DNA from: Georgenia sp. M64
GTDB lineage: Bacteria > Actinomycetota > Actinomycetes > Actinomycetales > Actinomycetaceae
Assembly: GCF_038049925.1 (NCBI RefSeq)
Contig: NZ_CP145809.1
Coordinates: 992,001-1,056,000, forward strand
Direction: 5' to 3'
Length of the DNA: 64,000 nucleotides
Shown here: piece after piece, positions 18,251 to 27,104 of the stretch
How the letters are laid out: each line of letters starts with the position of its first letter
How positions within the stretch are numbered: the stretch's first letter is position 1
Notes under the pieces: generated by a model
Database searches by the model: none
What the model was told of the DNA's origin: nothing
Seen by the model: only the letters and a program-made list of their open reading frames with translations
Translations under genes and position numbers: made by a program

Positions 18251-19144
18251 TCACTCGGTCAGGCCCGCCTGGACCTCGGCGAGGATCTCCTGGAGCTCGG
18301 CGGCGTCCTGGTCGGCGAAGGAGGCGGTGCCGCCCGCGGTCTCCTGGACCGCGTCGAGGACCTCCTGCTCGTGGTAGAGCTCGACGAGACGGGCGTAGGT
18401 CTCGTTGTCGGCGTCCTCGGCGCGGGCGACCCAGATGTTGATGTAGGGCCGGGCGCCCTCGCTCTCGGCGCTGTCGGCGAAGATCGCGTCGTCGGGCGTG
18501 AGGCCCGCGTCGGCGACGAAGTCGTTGTTGACGACCGAGGCGGCCACCGAGTCCAGCGCGACGACGGTCTGGTTGGCCTCGACGGGGGTGACCGTGACGG
18601 TGGAGGCGGCCTCGTCGATGTCCGACGGGGTGGGCACGGTGCCGGCGTCGTCGTCGAGGGTGAGCAGCCCCGCCTCCTCCAGGACGAACAGGGCCCGCGC
18701 CTGGTTCGTGACGTCGTTGGGGATGGCGATCTCGGCGCCGTCGGGGATGTCGGCCACGTCGTCGTACTCCTGGGAGTACACGGCCAGCGGGTAGACCGCG
18801 GTGGCGCCGATCGGGGTGAGGTCCTGCCCGTCCGCCTCGTTGTACTGGGCGAGGTAGAGGATGTGCTGGAACTGGTTGAGGTCGAGGTCGCCGTCGGTCA
18901 GGGCCGGGTTGGGCTGGGTGTAGTCGCTGAAGTCGACGATCTCGACCGCGATGCCCTCCTCGGCGGCGAGGTCCTCGAAGATCGTCCACTCCGGGTTGGC
19001 GGCGCCGACGACGCCGATGCGGACCGGGTCGTCCTCGGTGCCGCCGGCGGCCGTGGTGGCCTCCCCGCCGCCGCAGGCGGCCAGGGTCAGGGCGAGGGCG
19101 GCGCCGGCCGTGAGGGCGGCGGCGCGGCGGGGGCGGAGCGTCAT
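18251..19144 (-). CDS. metQ: Methionine ABC transporter substrate-binding lipoprotein
   Basis: This 297-residue NlpA/MetQ family protein is lipidated at Cys24 (LTLAACGG) and captures methionine outside the membrane. Family features include IGVVGAANPEW, DFSDYTQPNPAL, LDLNQFQH, AIPNDVTNQARAL and VVNNDFV. The ATG at 19144 precedes a classic lipoprotein signal; the longer in-frame start at 19276 does not. It is the first gene of the metQNI operon. Confidence 0.95.
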   Translation of the reverse strand: MTLRPRRAAALTAGAALALTLAACGGGEATTAAGGTEDDPVRIGVVGAANPEWTIFEDLAAEEGIAVEIVDFSDYTQPNPALTDGDLDLNQFQHILYLAQYNEADGQDLTPIGATAVYPLAVYSQEYDDVADIPDGAEIAIPNDVTNQARALFVLEEAGLLTLDDDAGTVPTPSDIDEAASTVTVTPVEANQTVVALDSVAASVVNNDFVADAGLTPDDAIFADSAESEGARPYINIWVARAEDADNETYARLVELYHEQEVLDAVQETAGGTASFADQDAAELQEILAEVQAGLTE

Positions 19145-19243
19145 GGTGGTCCTTCGCTGGTTCGGCTCGTGCTGGGTCGTCGGTCGCGGCGCGGGGCGTC
19201 GCCGGGTCCCAGGTTCGCCGCTGCCCCCGTCACGGGGCGACCC

Positions 19244-19259
19244 GAGACGGAGCCGTCTC
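19244..19259. promoter_or_regulatory. Inverted repeat upstream of metQ (AGAC-N6-GTCT)
   Basis: The perfect palindrome arms GAGACG/CGTCTC with a 4-base centre lie about 100 bases before metQ. The core AGAC-N6-GTCT resembles the corynebacterial McbR operator (TAGAC-N6-GTCTA), which controls methionine genes, except for the outermost bases. I see no SAM riboswitch in this leader. Confidence 0.4.
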
Positions 19260-19427
19260 AAGATCCGGACGCCCACCGGGGTGGTTTGAGAGGAGCATCA
19301 CGTGGGGGCGGGAGACGTGCCGCGCCTGCCTCGATCCTGTCCTGGCGCGCAGCCGACGTGGCCGCACCTCCGTAGGAGGGCATCGCGCTCGTCCGGAGTG
19401 ACACCCGACTGTGGCTCGCGTGTACCT

Positions 19428-19850
19428 TCAACCTTCGGCGGTGCCCCCGCTGTCCATGCCGGGGCCCACGAACGTGGCGGTCCGGTCCTCGATGGTGATG
19501 ACGATGTCTACCTCGCCGGCGAGCTCGCCCCTCCGTTCGGTCAGCTCGAGATCATCGAGTGGGGCGCCGACGATCTCCACCGAAGGCTCAGAGCACTGCT
19601 CGGGGTCGGAGTCCGCGACCGAGTCGCAGAGGAAAGGGACGCCGTCCTCGGTGACCAGAGTTGTCTGCACCCGCACCTGCTCGCCGGCTTCGACGCGGTC
19701 GAGGGCATCTCTGATGGAGATCGGCTCCCGCGCGGAGGCGCTGGACGTGGGTTCGTCAGGCACTGGCGCCGGCTCTTCGGTGCATCCGGCCAGAAGCACC
19801 ATGAGCGCTGTGACAGTGCAAACGCCCATCACCGTGCGCAAGGCGACCAC
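19428..19850 (-). CDS. Small putative lipoprotein
   Basis: This 140-residue protein starts with a signal peptide and lipobox LLAGC (Cys23), followed by a Pro/Ser-rich linker. The mature part holds two cysteines (FLCDS and PEQCSEP) and a beta-rich C-terminus (GEVDIVITIEDRTATFVG). The GTG start is set by an AAGGAG site 7 bases upstream. I recognise no family with a known function. Its base composition is somewhat less GC-rich than its neighbours, hinting at later acquisition. Confidence 0.65.
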   Translation of the reverse strand: MVALRTVMGVCTVTALMVLLAGCTEEPAPVPDEPTSSASAREPISIRDALDRVEAGEQVRVQTTLVTEDGVPFLCDSVADSDPEQCSEPSVEIVGAPLDDLELTERRGELAGEVDIVITIEDRTATFVGPGMDSGGTAEG

Positions 19851-20053
19851 CCACCTACTCCTTGGCTCGGACGGTGACGCTGCTCATAGCGTCCCAGTTT
19901 GCGGCACCCGAGTATCGATGGGGCCGCTTCTGGTTGACCGCACCTCAACGTATCGGGTGATATCTCTCATGGCGGGTGCTGGCGCGGAGTCCATGGCGGC
20001 TCGTTGGACGCGGACTCGGGAGTTCTTACCGACGTCACCGACAGGAGGACACC

Positions 20054-20980
20054 GTGAGCGAACCACGATCCGCGCCGGCTGCGGCGGACCGCGCGAAGGT
20101 GCGAACGCTGATCGGCCTGACGGCCGAGCTCGCCGCTGTACCGGAGGTGCGCCGGCAGGGTGAGGGCGACGTCGTCGACGGTGTGCGGGTGCGGCGCCTC
20201 GTGCTGACGTCACCCGACGGCGGTGACGTGCCCTGCCTCTATCTCACGCCCGGGTCCGAGGGACCCTGGCCCGGTGTGGTGGCCGTGCACCAGCACAACG
20301 ACGAGTTCCATCTCGGCAAGAGCGAGCCGGCGGGTCTGGCCGGCGATCCGACCATGGCCTACGGCGCCGCGATGGCGCGGCTGGGCGTCGCCGTCGTCGT
20401 CCCCGACCTGCTCGGTTTCGAGGACCGGCGGGCAGCGGGCCCGCGCGGCGAGCGGGGGTACGAGCTCCTGGAGGCGTTCCACCTGCTCGCCGTGGGTACG
20501 ACGCTGCAGGCGCAGCACGTCCGCGACGTCGCGCTGGCGGTCTCGTTCCTCGGCACCCAGGCGGACGTGACGGACCGGATCGGCGTCATCGGTCACTCGC
20601 TCGGTGGGCAGGTGGCGCTGTTCGCGACGGCGTGCGACCCGCGGATCGGCTCCGCCGTCCTCAGCTGCGGGGTGGGGACGGTGGAGTCGTTCCACCGCGA
20701 GTCCGTGCTGCACAACCCGGCCTGGTACGTGCCCGGCGTCATCCCTGCGGGTGACGTCCCCGCCGTCGCGGCGGTCGCCGCCGGGCAGACGTTCTGGGTC
20801 TCGGCCGGCTCCGCGGACCCCCTCTTCCCCCTGGACGGGGTCGAGGCGGTCGTGGCCGGGTTCCCGGCCGGAGCGGCCGAGCTCCATGTGTTCGACGGCG
20901 GGCACGCCTTCCCGCCGCAGGTCGCGGGGCCGGCGACCACCTGGCTCGCGCGTGCGCTCGGGGCGACCGTCGCCGGCTGA
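20054..20980 (+). CDS. Alpha/beta hydrolase (dienelactone hydrolase/acetyl-esterase type)
   Basis: This 308-residue protein has the nucleophile elbow GHSLGGQ, VVPDLLGFEDR after a strand, an acid-residue region in SAGSADPLFPL and a catalytic His in FDGGHAFPP. It has no signal peptide, so it acts in the cytoplasm. The substrate is unknown. The GTG start follows an AGGAGG site by 5 bases; an earlier in-frame ATG has none. It converges with the LacI regulator. Confidence 0.82.
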   Translation: MSEPRSAPAAADRAKVRTLIGLTAELAAVPEVRRQGEGDVVDGVRVRRLVLTSPDGGDVPCLYLTPGSEGPWPGVVAVHQHNDEFHLGKSEPAGLAGDPTMAYGAAMARLGVAVVVPDLLGFEDRRAAGPRGERGYELLEAFHLLAVGTTLQAQHVRDVALAVSFLGTQADVTDRIGVIGHSLGGQVALFATACDPRIGSAVLSCGVGTVESFHRESVLHNPAWYVPGVIPAGDVPAVAAVAAGQTFWVSAGSADPLFPLDGVEAVVAGFPAGAAELHVFDGGHAFPPQVAGPATTWLARALGATVAG

Positions 20981-21061
20981 CGTGGCGGGTTCGCCTGGGC
21001 GTGGCCCCCGCACGTGCTCACCGACCACGACCCGACAGGGACCAGATCGGTGGGTCCTGGT

Positions 21062-22078
21062 TCAGGACGAGCCGCGCACCACCAGGGCCGTGGGGAACTG
21101 GACGGACTCGGTGCCGCCGGTGCCCTCGAGCTGGGCCAGGAGCATCTCCACGGCGCGGCGGGACATCGCCTGGGCCGGGTTGACCACGGTCGTCAGCGGC
21201 GGGCGCGTGCGGGCCGCGAGGCCCATGTCGTCGAAGCCGACGACCCGGACCTGGTCCGGCACCGCGATCCCGCGGCCGCGCAGCACCTCCATCGCGGCCT
21301 CCGCCATGAGGTCGGAGGCGACGAACAGGCCGTCGACGTCCGGGTGGTCGTCGAGCAGCCGGCCGGTGGCGGCCGCGGCCGCGTCGGCGGTCCAGTCGGT
21401 GTGCTCGACGGCGTCGGTGGGCAGGCCCGCCGCGGCGACGACCTCGGCCCAGCCGGCGAGTCGGTCGCGGCCGGCGGCCATGTCGGCGGGTCCGGCCACC
21501 GTGGCGGGGCGCCGCGCACCGCGGGCGAGGAGGTGCTCGGCGGCGAGCCGGCCGCCGCCGGCGTTGTCGACGTCGACCCAGGTCAGCGGCAGGGACGCGT
21601 CCCAGGGGCGGCCGATGAGCACCGCGGGCACGGCGGACTCCGCGAGCGCCTCGACGACGTTGTCCATCCGGTGGTGGGAGACGACGATGGCGCCGTCGGC
21701 GTGCCCGGCCTGGAGGTAGTTGACCATCCGGGCCGCGCGCTCGCCGGGCTGGCCCACGAGCAGGACGATCTGCAGGTCGGTGCTCGACAGGGCCGTGGTC
21801 ACGCCGTGGAGCACGGTCGCGAAGAACGGGTCGGTGAACAGGGTGGAGTCGGACTCGGGGATGACCACGGCGATGGAGTCGGTGCGCCGGGTCACCAGGC
21901 TCCGGGCGGCCTGGTTGGGGCGGTAGCCGATCTCGCGCACGGCGGCCTCGACGGCCGCCCGGGCCTCCGGGCTGACCCGCTCCCCGCCGCGCACGGCTCG
22001 GGACGCCGTCGCCCGGGAGACCCCTGCGAGCCGGGCGACCTCCACGAGGGTGGGGGCCGGTGAGCCGGTCCTGGTCAT
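21062..22078 (-). CDS. LacI family transcriptional regulator (CelR/CebR-like)
   Basis: This 338-residue repressor has the LacI helix-turn-helix and hinge (TLVEVARLAGVSRATASRAV, then RPNQAARSLV) followed by a periplasmic-binding-like effector domain ending LVVRGSS. It lies 128 bases after a beta-glucosidase operon on the same strand. Two GGGAGCGCTC operators stand before that operon, as in cellulolytic actinobacteria where CelR/CebR responds to cellobiose. The target and ligand are inferred from this context. Confidence 0.88.
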   Translation of the reverse strand: MTRTGSPAPTLVEVARLAGVSRATASRAVRGGERVSPEARAAVEAAVREIGYRPNQAARSLVTRRTDSIAVVIPESDSTLFTDPFFATVLHGVTTALSSTDLQIVLLVGQPGERAARMVNYLQAGHADGAIVVSHHRMDNVVEALAESAVPAVLIGRPWDASLPLTWVDVDNAGGGRLAAEHLLARGARRPATVAGPADMAAGRDRLAGWAEVVAAAGLPTDAVEHTDWTADAAAAATGRLLDDHPDVDGLFVASDLMAEAAMEVLRGRGIAVPDQVRVVGFDDMGLAARTRPPLTTVVNPAQAMSRRAVEMLLAQLEGTGGTESVQFPTALVVRGSS

Positions 22079-22141
22079 CGTCGCCCCCGTTCCGTTCGTC
22101 CGTGCGGGGCTGGTCGCCCCACCGGTGGAGTCTGCCACCCA

Positions 22142-22184
22142 CCGGGCCGCGCGGGGCCCGCTCCGTGGGTCCCGCGCGGCCCGG
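22142..22184 (-). terminator. Terminator between the GH1 gene and its LacI regulator
   Basis: A perfect 14-bp stem (22142-22155 with 22171-22184) and a 15-base loop start 22 bases past the GH1 stop. The regulator is therefore probably transcribed partly or wholly on its own. Confidence 0.6.
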
Positions 22185-22205
22185 CCGCCGCCGGCCGGGA
22201 CGGTC

Positions 22206-23699
22206 CTAGTCCCTGCCACCGGGCAGGGACCGGCTGTGGGTGAGGTCGGCGTACCACAGCGCGCTGGCCTTGGGGGTGCGCTCGAGGGTGTCGTAGTCGA
22301 CCCGGACGACGCCGAACCGCTTGCCGTACCCGAAGGCCCACTCGAAGTTGTCGAGCAGGGACCACACGAAGTACCCGCGCACGTCCGCGCCGGCGTCCAC
22401 CGCGTCGGTGACCGCGGCGAGGTGGGCGGCGACGTAGTCCCGGCGCTCGGCGTCGTCGACGAACCCGTGCGCGTCGGGGGCGTCGTCGAACGCGGCGCCG
22501 TTCTCGGTGACGTACACGGGGATGCCTGCTGGGCCGGTGTACTCCTGCTGGAGCCGCACGAGGAGACGGGTGAGGCCCTCGGGCTGGACCTCCCAGCCCA
22601 TGGCGGTCGTCGGCAGGCCCCGCGGCACCGCCCGCAGGTGCTCGGACCCGACGAACGGGCTGCGGCGCTGGCGCCCCCCGAGGGTGGCCTGCGGCTCCGT
22701 CGCGTCCGCCGGCCGCCCGTCCGCGGTGAGGCCGGTGGTTGCGCCGCCGTTGTAGTAGTTGACGCCGAGGAAGTCCAGGGGCGCGGAGATCGTCGCGAGG
22801 TCGCCGGCGCGGACGAGGCCGTCCGGCCAGTGGGCGGCCATGTCGGTGCGGACGTCGTCGGGGTACTCCCCGCGCAGCACCGGGTCGAGGAAGATCCGGT
22901 TGAACGCGCCGTCCACCCGGCGGGCGGCGTCGACGTCGGCGGGCTCGGCCGGGTCGGCGGGGTCGGAGACCGTGAGGTTGAGGGTGATCCCGAGGTGGAG
23001 GTCGGCGTCGCGCTCGCGCAGGGCCTCCACCGCGAGGCCGTGCGCCAGGAGGAGGTGGTGCGCGGCGGCGACCGCCTCGGCCGGGTCGGTGTGGCCGGGG
23101 GCGTGCTCGCCGGCGGCGTAGGAGAGGAACGAGGAGCACCAGGGCTCGTTGAGCGTGGTGATGTGCCGGACCCGGTCACCGAGCGCCTCGTGCACGCTGA
23201 CGGCGTACTCGGCGAACCGGTGGGCGGTGTCCCGGTCGGTCCAGCCGCCCCGGTCCTGCAGCGCCTGCGGCAGGTCCCAGTGGTAGAGCGTGAGCCACGG
23301 GGTGATCCCGGCGCCGAGGAGCTCGTCGACGAGGCGGGAGTAGAAGTCCAGCCCCGCGGGGTTGACCGGGCCGCCGTCCGGGCGCACCCGCGCCCACGAG
23401 GTGGAGAAGCGGTAGGCGTCCAGGCCGAGGTCGGCCATGAGGGCGACGTCCTCGCGGTAGCGGTGGTAGTGGTCGACGGCGACCGTGCCGTCGTCGCCGT
23501 TCACGACGGCGCCCGGGACCCGGCAGAACGTGTCCCAGATGGAGTCGGTGCGCCCGTCCTCGTGGGTGGCACCCTCGATCTGGAAGGCGGCCGTGGCGGC
23601 GCCGAGGACGAACCCCGGCGGCAGGGCCCGGCCGGCGCCCGCGGGGCGGGTGGCCGTGGCCGTGGTGGCGGACTCGGCCGTGGTGGCGGTGGGGTTCAT
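22206..23699 (-). CDS. GH1 family beta-glucosidase
   Basis: This 497-residue cytoplasmic glycosidase hydrolyses beta-glucosides such as cellobiose taken up by the adjacent ABC importer. The GH1 features are complete: GAATAAFQIEGA, DHYHRYREDV, acid/base Glu185 in TLNEPW, nucleophile Glu399 in VTENG, and SLLDNFEWAFGYGKRFGVVRVD. Residues 2-25 are a low-complexity Ala/Thr tail. The ATG overlaps the permease stop by 4 bases (ATGA). Confidence 0.94.
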   Translation of the reverse strand: MNPTATTAESATTATATRPAGAGRALPPGFVLGAATAAFQIEGATHEDGRTDSIWDTFCRVPGAVVNGDDGTVAVDHYHRYREDVALMADLGLDAYRFSTSWARVRPDGGPVNPAGLDFYSRLVDELLGAGITPWLTLYHWDLPQALQDRGGWTDRDTAHRFAEYAVSVHEALGDRVRHITTLNEPWCSSFLSYAAGEHAPGHTDPAEAVAAAHHLLLAHGLAVEALRERDADLHLGITLNLTVSDPADPAEPADVDAARRVDGAFNRIFLDPVLRGEYPDDVRTDMAAHWPDGLVRAGDLATISAPLDFLGVNYYNGGATTGLTADGRPADATEPQATLGGRQRRSPFVGSEHLRAVPRGLPTTAMGWEVQPEGLTRLLVRLQQEYTGPAGIPVYVTENGAAFDDAPDAHGFVDDAERRDYVAAHLAAVTDAVDAGADVRGYFVWSLLDNFEWAFGYGKRFGVVRVDYDTLERTPKASALWYADLTHSRSLPGGRD

Positions 23700-24556
23700 C
23701 CCTTGACAGCTCCTTGCATGATGCCGGTCACGAGGTGGCGACCGGCGAGGGCGAAGACGAGGACGAGCGGCAGCGTGGCCGCCACCACCCCGGCCATGAT
23801 GAGCGAGTAGTCCTTGAAGTAGGAGGCCTGCAGCAGCTGCACGGCCACCGTGAGGGTGGGGTTGGTCGAGCCGAGCACGATGAACGGCCAGAAGAAGTTC
23901 GTCCAGGAGCCCACGAACGTGAACAGGGCGAGCATCGCCGCGGCCGGCCGGGCGGCCGGCATCGCCACGTGCCAGAAGGTGCGGATCATCGAGCACCCGT
24001 CGACCCGGGCGGCCTCGACCAGCTCGTAGGGCAGAGCCTCGGAGAGGTACTGGGTCATCCAGAACACCCCGAAGGCGGTGACCATTCCGGGGACGATGAC
24101 GGCCTGGAGCTGGCCCACCCAGCCGAGCTCGGACATGACGATGAACAGCGGGACGATGCCGAGCTGGGTCGGCACGGCCATCGTCGCGACGACGAACACG
24201 AGCAGCGGACCGCGCCCGCGGAAGCGCAGCTTGGCGAAGGAGTACCCCGCGAGGGTGGAGAAGACGACGACGGAGAAGGCCGTCGCGGTGGAGACGATGA
24301 CGCTGTTGCCCAGCGCGCGCCAGAACTGGATGTCGGAGTCGACCACCCGGCGGAGGTTCTCCAGCAGGTTGCCCTCCGGGACGAGGGACGGCACGGGGTT
24401 CTGGGCGATCGTGGCCGCGTCGGAGGAGGCGAGCAGGATCGCGTAGTAGATGGGGTAGACCGAGACGAGGAGGACGACGGCGAGGAGGGTGTAGGTGACC
24501 CAGCCCGGACGGCGGTTGCCCCCCCCCGCGGCGGCGGGCGGCGGCGCGGGCGGCAC
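23696..24556 (-). CDS. Carbohydrate ABC transporter permease (MalG/CebG type)
   Basis: This protein is an inner-membrane permease with about six helices and the EAA loop (ELVEAARVDGCSMIRTFWHV); the C-terminus GIMQGAVKG is typical. The annotated GTG start at 24556 gives 286 residues. The natural start is probably the ATG at 24602, which overlaps the upstream permease stop as ATGA. That frame reads MSAPSIAVIRQT and joins this one only if a run of nine C (24519-24527) were eight. The gene may thus carry a one-base insertion, or the run may be a sequencing error. Confidence 0.85.
   Translation of the reverse strand: MPPAPPPAAAGGGNRRPGWVTYTLLAVVLLVSVYPIYYAILLASSDAATIAQNPVPSLVPEGNLLENLRRVVDSDIQFWRALGNSVIVSTATAFSVVVFSTLAGYSFAKLRFRGRGPLLVFVVATMAVPTQLGIVPLFIVMSELGWVGQLQAVIVPGMVTAFGVFWMTQYLSEALPYELVEAARVDGCSMIRTFWHVAMPAARPAAAMLALFTFVGSWTNFFWPFIVLGSTNPTLTVAVQLLQASYFKDYSLIMAGVVAATLPLVLVFALAGRHLVTGIMQGAVKG
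24519..24527. repeat. Mononucleotide run of nine C (G9 on the coding strand)
   Basis: The run separates the ATG-initiated frame (from 24602) from the permease frame. A length of eight would restore a coupled ATGA start and a continuous protein. Confidence 0.7.
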
Positions 24557-24598
24557 CCGGTCCGGCGGTCTGGCGGATGACGGCGATCGAGGGGGCGC

Positions 24599-25600
24599 TC
24601 ATCGGGCCCCTCCCTTCGTGGCGGCGCCGGCGGAGGCGATCTTGCGGGTGAGGGCGAAGTTCAGCAGGCCGATGCCGACGATGATGAGGAACAGGATCCA
24701 CGCGACGGCGGAGGCACGGCCGAAGCTCTTCTGCGCCCCCCAGCCGAGCTCGTAGAGGTACATCGTCACGGTCATCCACTGCCGGTCCGCGCCGCCCTGG
24801 CCCAGGGTGTCGAACATGCGCGGCTCGTCGAAGATCTGCAGGCCGCCGATGGTCGAGGTGATGACGACGAAGATCAGCGTGGGACGCAGCATGGGCACGG
24901 TGACGGAGAGGAACTGGCGCAGCCGGCCGGCGCCGTCGATGACGGCGGCCTCGTACAGGTCCCGGGGGACGGCCTGCATCGCGGCGAGGAGGATGAGGGT
25001 GTTGTAGCCGGTCCAGCGGAAGTTCACCATGGTCGCGATGGCCACGTGGCTCGCCAGCGGGTCGGAGTGCCAGCCGATCGGGTCCAGGCCCACGCCGGCG
25101 AGAACAGTGTTGATGAGACCGGACTGGTCGGCGAACATCTTGGAGAAGATGAGGGCCACCGCGACCGGGGCGACGACGTAGGGCAGGAGCACGCCCATGC
25201 GCCAGAAGGTCTTCGCGCGCAGGTTGGCGTCCAGGACGGCCGCCACCACGATGGCCACGACCAGCTGGGGCACCGAGGACAGCAGGAAGATGCTGAAGGT
25301 GTTGCGCAGGGCGGTGAGGAAGCGCGGCTGGGTCAGGACGTCGGCGTAGTTCTGCAGGCCGACGAATCCGCCCTGGCCGCCGATGAGGTGCCAGTCGTGC
25401 ACCGAGACGTACGCGGTGTAGACGATGGGGAACAGGCCCGCGACGGCGAAGACGAGGAAGAACGGGGCGATGTAGAGGTAGGGGGAGAAGGTGACGTCCC
25501 ACCGGGCCAGGCGCTGACGCAGCCCGCGGGGGGCGGTGTCGGGTCGGGCGGTGGGCCGGGACGGCGCGGGCGTCGGCGGCGCCGGGGTGGTGACGGCCAT
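24599..25600 (-). CDS. Carbohydrate ABC transporter permease (MalF/CebF type)
   Basis: This 333-residue permease has a Pro-rich cytoplasmic N-tail, then helices starting at SPYLYIAPFFLVFAVAGLFP and the EAA loop DLYEAAVIDGAGRLRQFLSV. It forms the channel with the next permease. The ATG is at 25600, 63 bases after the binding-protein gene, and a stem-loop lies in that gap. No ATPase gene is in the operon, so a shared MsiK-like ATPase elsewhere is likely. Confidence 0.92.
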   Translation of the reverse strand: MAVTTPAPPTPAPSRPTARPDTAPRGLRQRLARWDVTFSPYLYIAPFFLVFAVAGLFPIVYTAYVSVHDWHLIGGQGGFVGLQNYADVLTQPRFLTALRNTFSIFLLSSVPQLVVAIVVAAVLDANLRAKTFWRMGVLLPYVVAPVAVALIFSKMFADQSGLINTVLAGVGLDPIGWHSDPLASHVAIATMVNFRWTGYNTLILLAAMQAVPRDLYEAAVIDGAGRLRQFLSVTVPMLRPTLIFVVITSTIGGLQIFDEPRMFDTLGQGGADRQWMTVTMYLYELGWGAQKSFGRASAVAWILFLIIVGIGLLNFALTRKIASAGAATKGGAR

Positions 25601-25628
25601 GAGGGACCTCCGGGACGGGCTGGGGGAC

Positions 25629-25654
25629 GGGGGCCGGCCGGACGGCCGGCCCCC
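25629..25654 (-). promoter_or_regulatory. Intercistronic stem-loop between binding protein and permease genes
   Basis: An 11-bp perfect GC stem with a GGAC loop lies directly after the binding-protein stop. Such hairpins usually stabilise or attenuate the transcript, so that the binding protein is made in excess of the permeases. Confidence 0.55.
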
Positions 25655-25663
25655 GCCCGGCTG

Positions 25664-26971
25664 TCAGAGACCGAGCTCGTCGAAGGCGGTCAGCGCCTTC
25701 TCCCACGAGGTGGCGGCGTCGTCGGTGCCGTTGGCGTCGACGCGGACGATTGCGTCGGAGACGGCCAGGTGGATGGCGAAGTAGTTCGGGCCCTTGAACG
25801 GGGTGACCGTCACGGCCTCGGCGCGGTTGGCGAGGATCTCACCGGTGGGGGCGTCGTTGAAGAACGCGTTGGTCTGGCCCAGGAGCTCCTCGCTCTCGAG
25901 CGCCTCGACCTGGCTGGGGAAGGTGCCCTTGGAGACGAACGCCTTGACCTGCTGCTCCGGCGCGGTCAGCCAGGCGGCGAGCGCCTTGGCCTCCTCGGGG
26001 TGCTCGCCCTGGGTCGGGACGGTGAGGAAGGACCCGCCCCAGTTGCCGCCACCGCCGGGGAAGACGTCGGCGATGTCCCAGCCCTCGACGCCGGCCGCGT
26101 TGCCCTCGATGACACCGAGCATCCAGCCCGGGGCCAGCATGGTGGCGAAGCCGTCGTTCTGGAAGGCGTTGGTCCAGTCCTCGCCCCACTGCTCGAGGCC
26201 CGCGGAGAGGCCGTCGTCGACGGCGGCGGTGAGCACCTCGTCGTACAGGGCCTTGACCTCGGTGTTCCCGGCGAGGTCCTTGGGCGTGCCGTCGGTCTCC
26301 TCGTAGGCGTTGGGGAGCTGGTTGACCATGCCCTGGTACGTGGCCTGGGCCGAGTCGAACCACGGGACGTCGGAGCTCTCGGCGAACTGGCGACCCACCT
26401 CGAAGTAGGTGTCCCAGTCACCCTCCAGCAGCGCGGCCACCTCCTCGCGGTCGGTGGGCAGCCCGGCCTCGGCGAAGAGGTCGCTGCGGTACGCCACGGC
26501 CTCCGGGCCGATGTCGGTGCCGTAGCCGATGAGCTTGCCGTCGGCGGTGGTGGCCTGCTCGACCTTCCAGTCGAGCCAGCGGCCCTCGAGCTCGGGGTCG
26601 GACAGGTCCACGAACTGGTCGGGGTACTGCATGAGCTCGGGGAGCCAGTCGACCTCGATGGCCTCGACGTCGGCCAGGCCGGACCCGGCGGCGAGGCGGG
26701 TGTTCATGTTGTCGCGGGCCTCGTTGGAGGTCGCCGCCTTCTTGTGCTCGACGGTGATGCCGGGGTTCTCGGCCATGTACTCGTCGAGGAGCTCCTCGTA
26801 GCCGAACTCGTTGAACGTGGCGACCGTGAGGGTGATGTCACCGGCCTCCTCGGTCGAGCCGCCGCCGCCGGCGGCGGCGTCGCCGTCGGCCTCGGTGCCG
26901 CCGCAGGCGGCGAGGACCAGGCTGAGCCCGGCCAGACCGGCCGCACCGGCCGTGAGACGTGTGATGCGCAC
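25664..26971 (-). CDS. Sugar ABC transporter substrate-binding lipoprotein
   Basis: This 435-residue family 1 solute-binding protein is lipidated at Cys23 (LVLAACGG). It has a Gly/Glu-rich linker and then the fold typical of oligosaccharide binders (LTVATFNEFGYEELL, WNDGFATMLAPGWML-like region, FLTVPTQGEHPEEAKAL). With the two permeases and the GH1 glucosidase, and under CelR-type operators, it most likely binds cellobiose or another beta-glucoside. The sugar is inferred from context. Confidence 0.92.
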   Translation of the reverse strand: MRITRLTAGAAGLAGLSLVLAACGGTEADGDAAAGGGGSTEEAGDITLTVATFNEFGYEELLDEYMAENPGITVEHKKAATSNEARDNMNTRLAAGSGLADVEAIEVDWLPELMQYPDQFVDLSDPELEGRWLDWKVEQATTADGKLIGYGTDIGPEAVAYRSDLFAEAGLPTDREEVAALLEGDWDTYFEVGRQFAESSDVPWFDSAQATYQGMVNQLPNAYEETDGTPKDLAGNTEVKALYDEVLTAAVDDGLSAGLEQWGEDWTNAFQNDGFATMLAPGWMLGVIEGNAAGVEGWDIADVFPGGGGNWGGSFLTVPTQGEHPEEAKALAAWLTAPEQQVKAFVSKGTFPSQVEALESEELLGQTNAFFNDAPTGEILANRAEAVTVTPFKGPNYFAIHLAVSDAIVRVDANGTDDAATSWEKALTAFDELGL

Positions 26972-27044
26972 TGTGACTCCTTCGTCGTGTGCGGCGGTGA
27001 AGCCGCCTGCGGGCGGGACCGGGGGGGGGTTCCGGGCCCTGGTG

Positions 27045-27058
27045 TGGGAGCGCTCTCA
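27045..27058. promoter_or_regulatory. CelR/LacI-type operator 1
   Basis: TGGGAGCGCTCTCA matches the CelR-type palindrome TGGGAGCGCTCCCA with one substitution. It lies in the leader of the beta-glucoside operon, 34 bases from operator 2. Confidence 0.75.
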
Positions 27059-27078
27059 CGTTCGCGCACGGCTTGGCG

Positions 27079-27092
27079 TGGGAGCGCTCTCA
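27079..27092. promoter_or_regulatory. CelR/LacI-type operator 2
   Basis: This is a second identical copy of TGGGAGCGCTCTCA. It lies just downstream of the expected transcription start of the minus-strand operon, a position suited to blocking the polymerase. Confidence 0.75.
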
Positions 27093-27104
27093 CGGGATGG
27101 ATGG

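Noticed and set aside
19145-19300. A SAM riboswitch or a 22-codon leader peptide before metQ
   Set aside because: The sequence lacks the conserved core segments of the SAM aptamer classes I know, and the short ORF has no internal Met codons and no good ribosome site.
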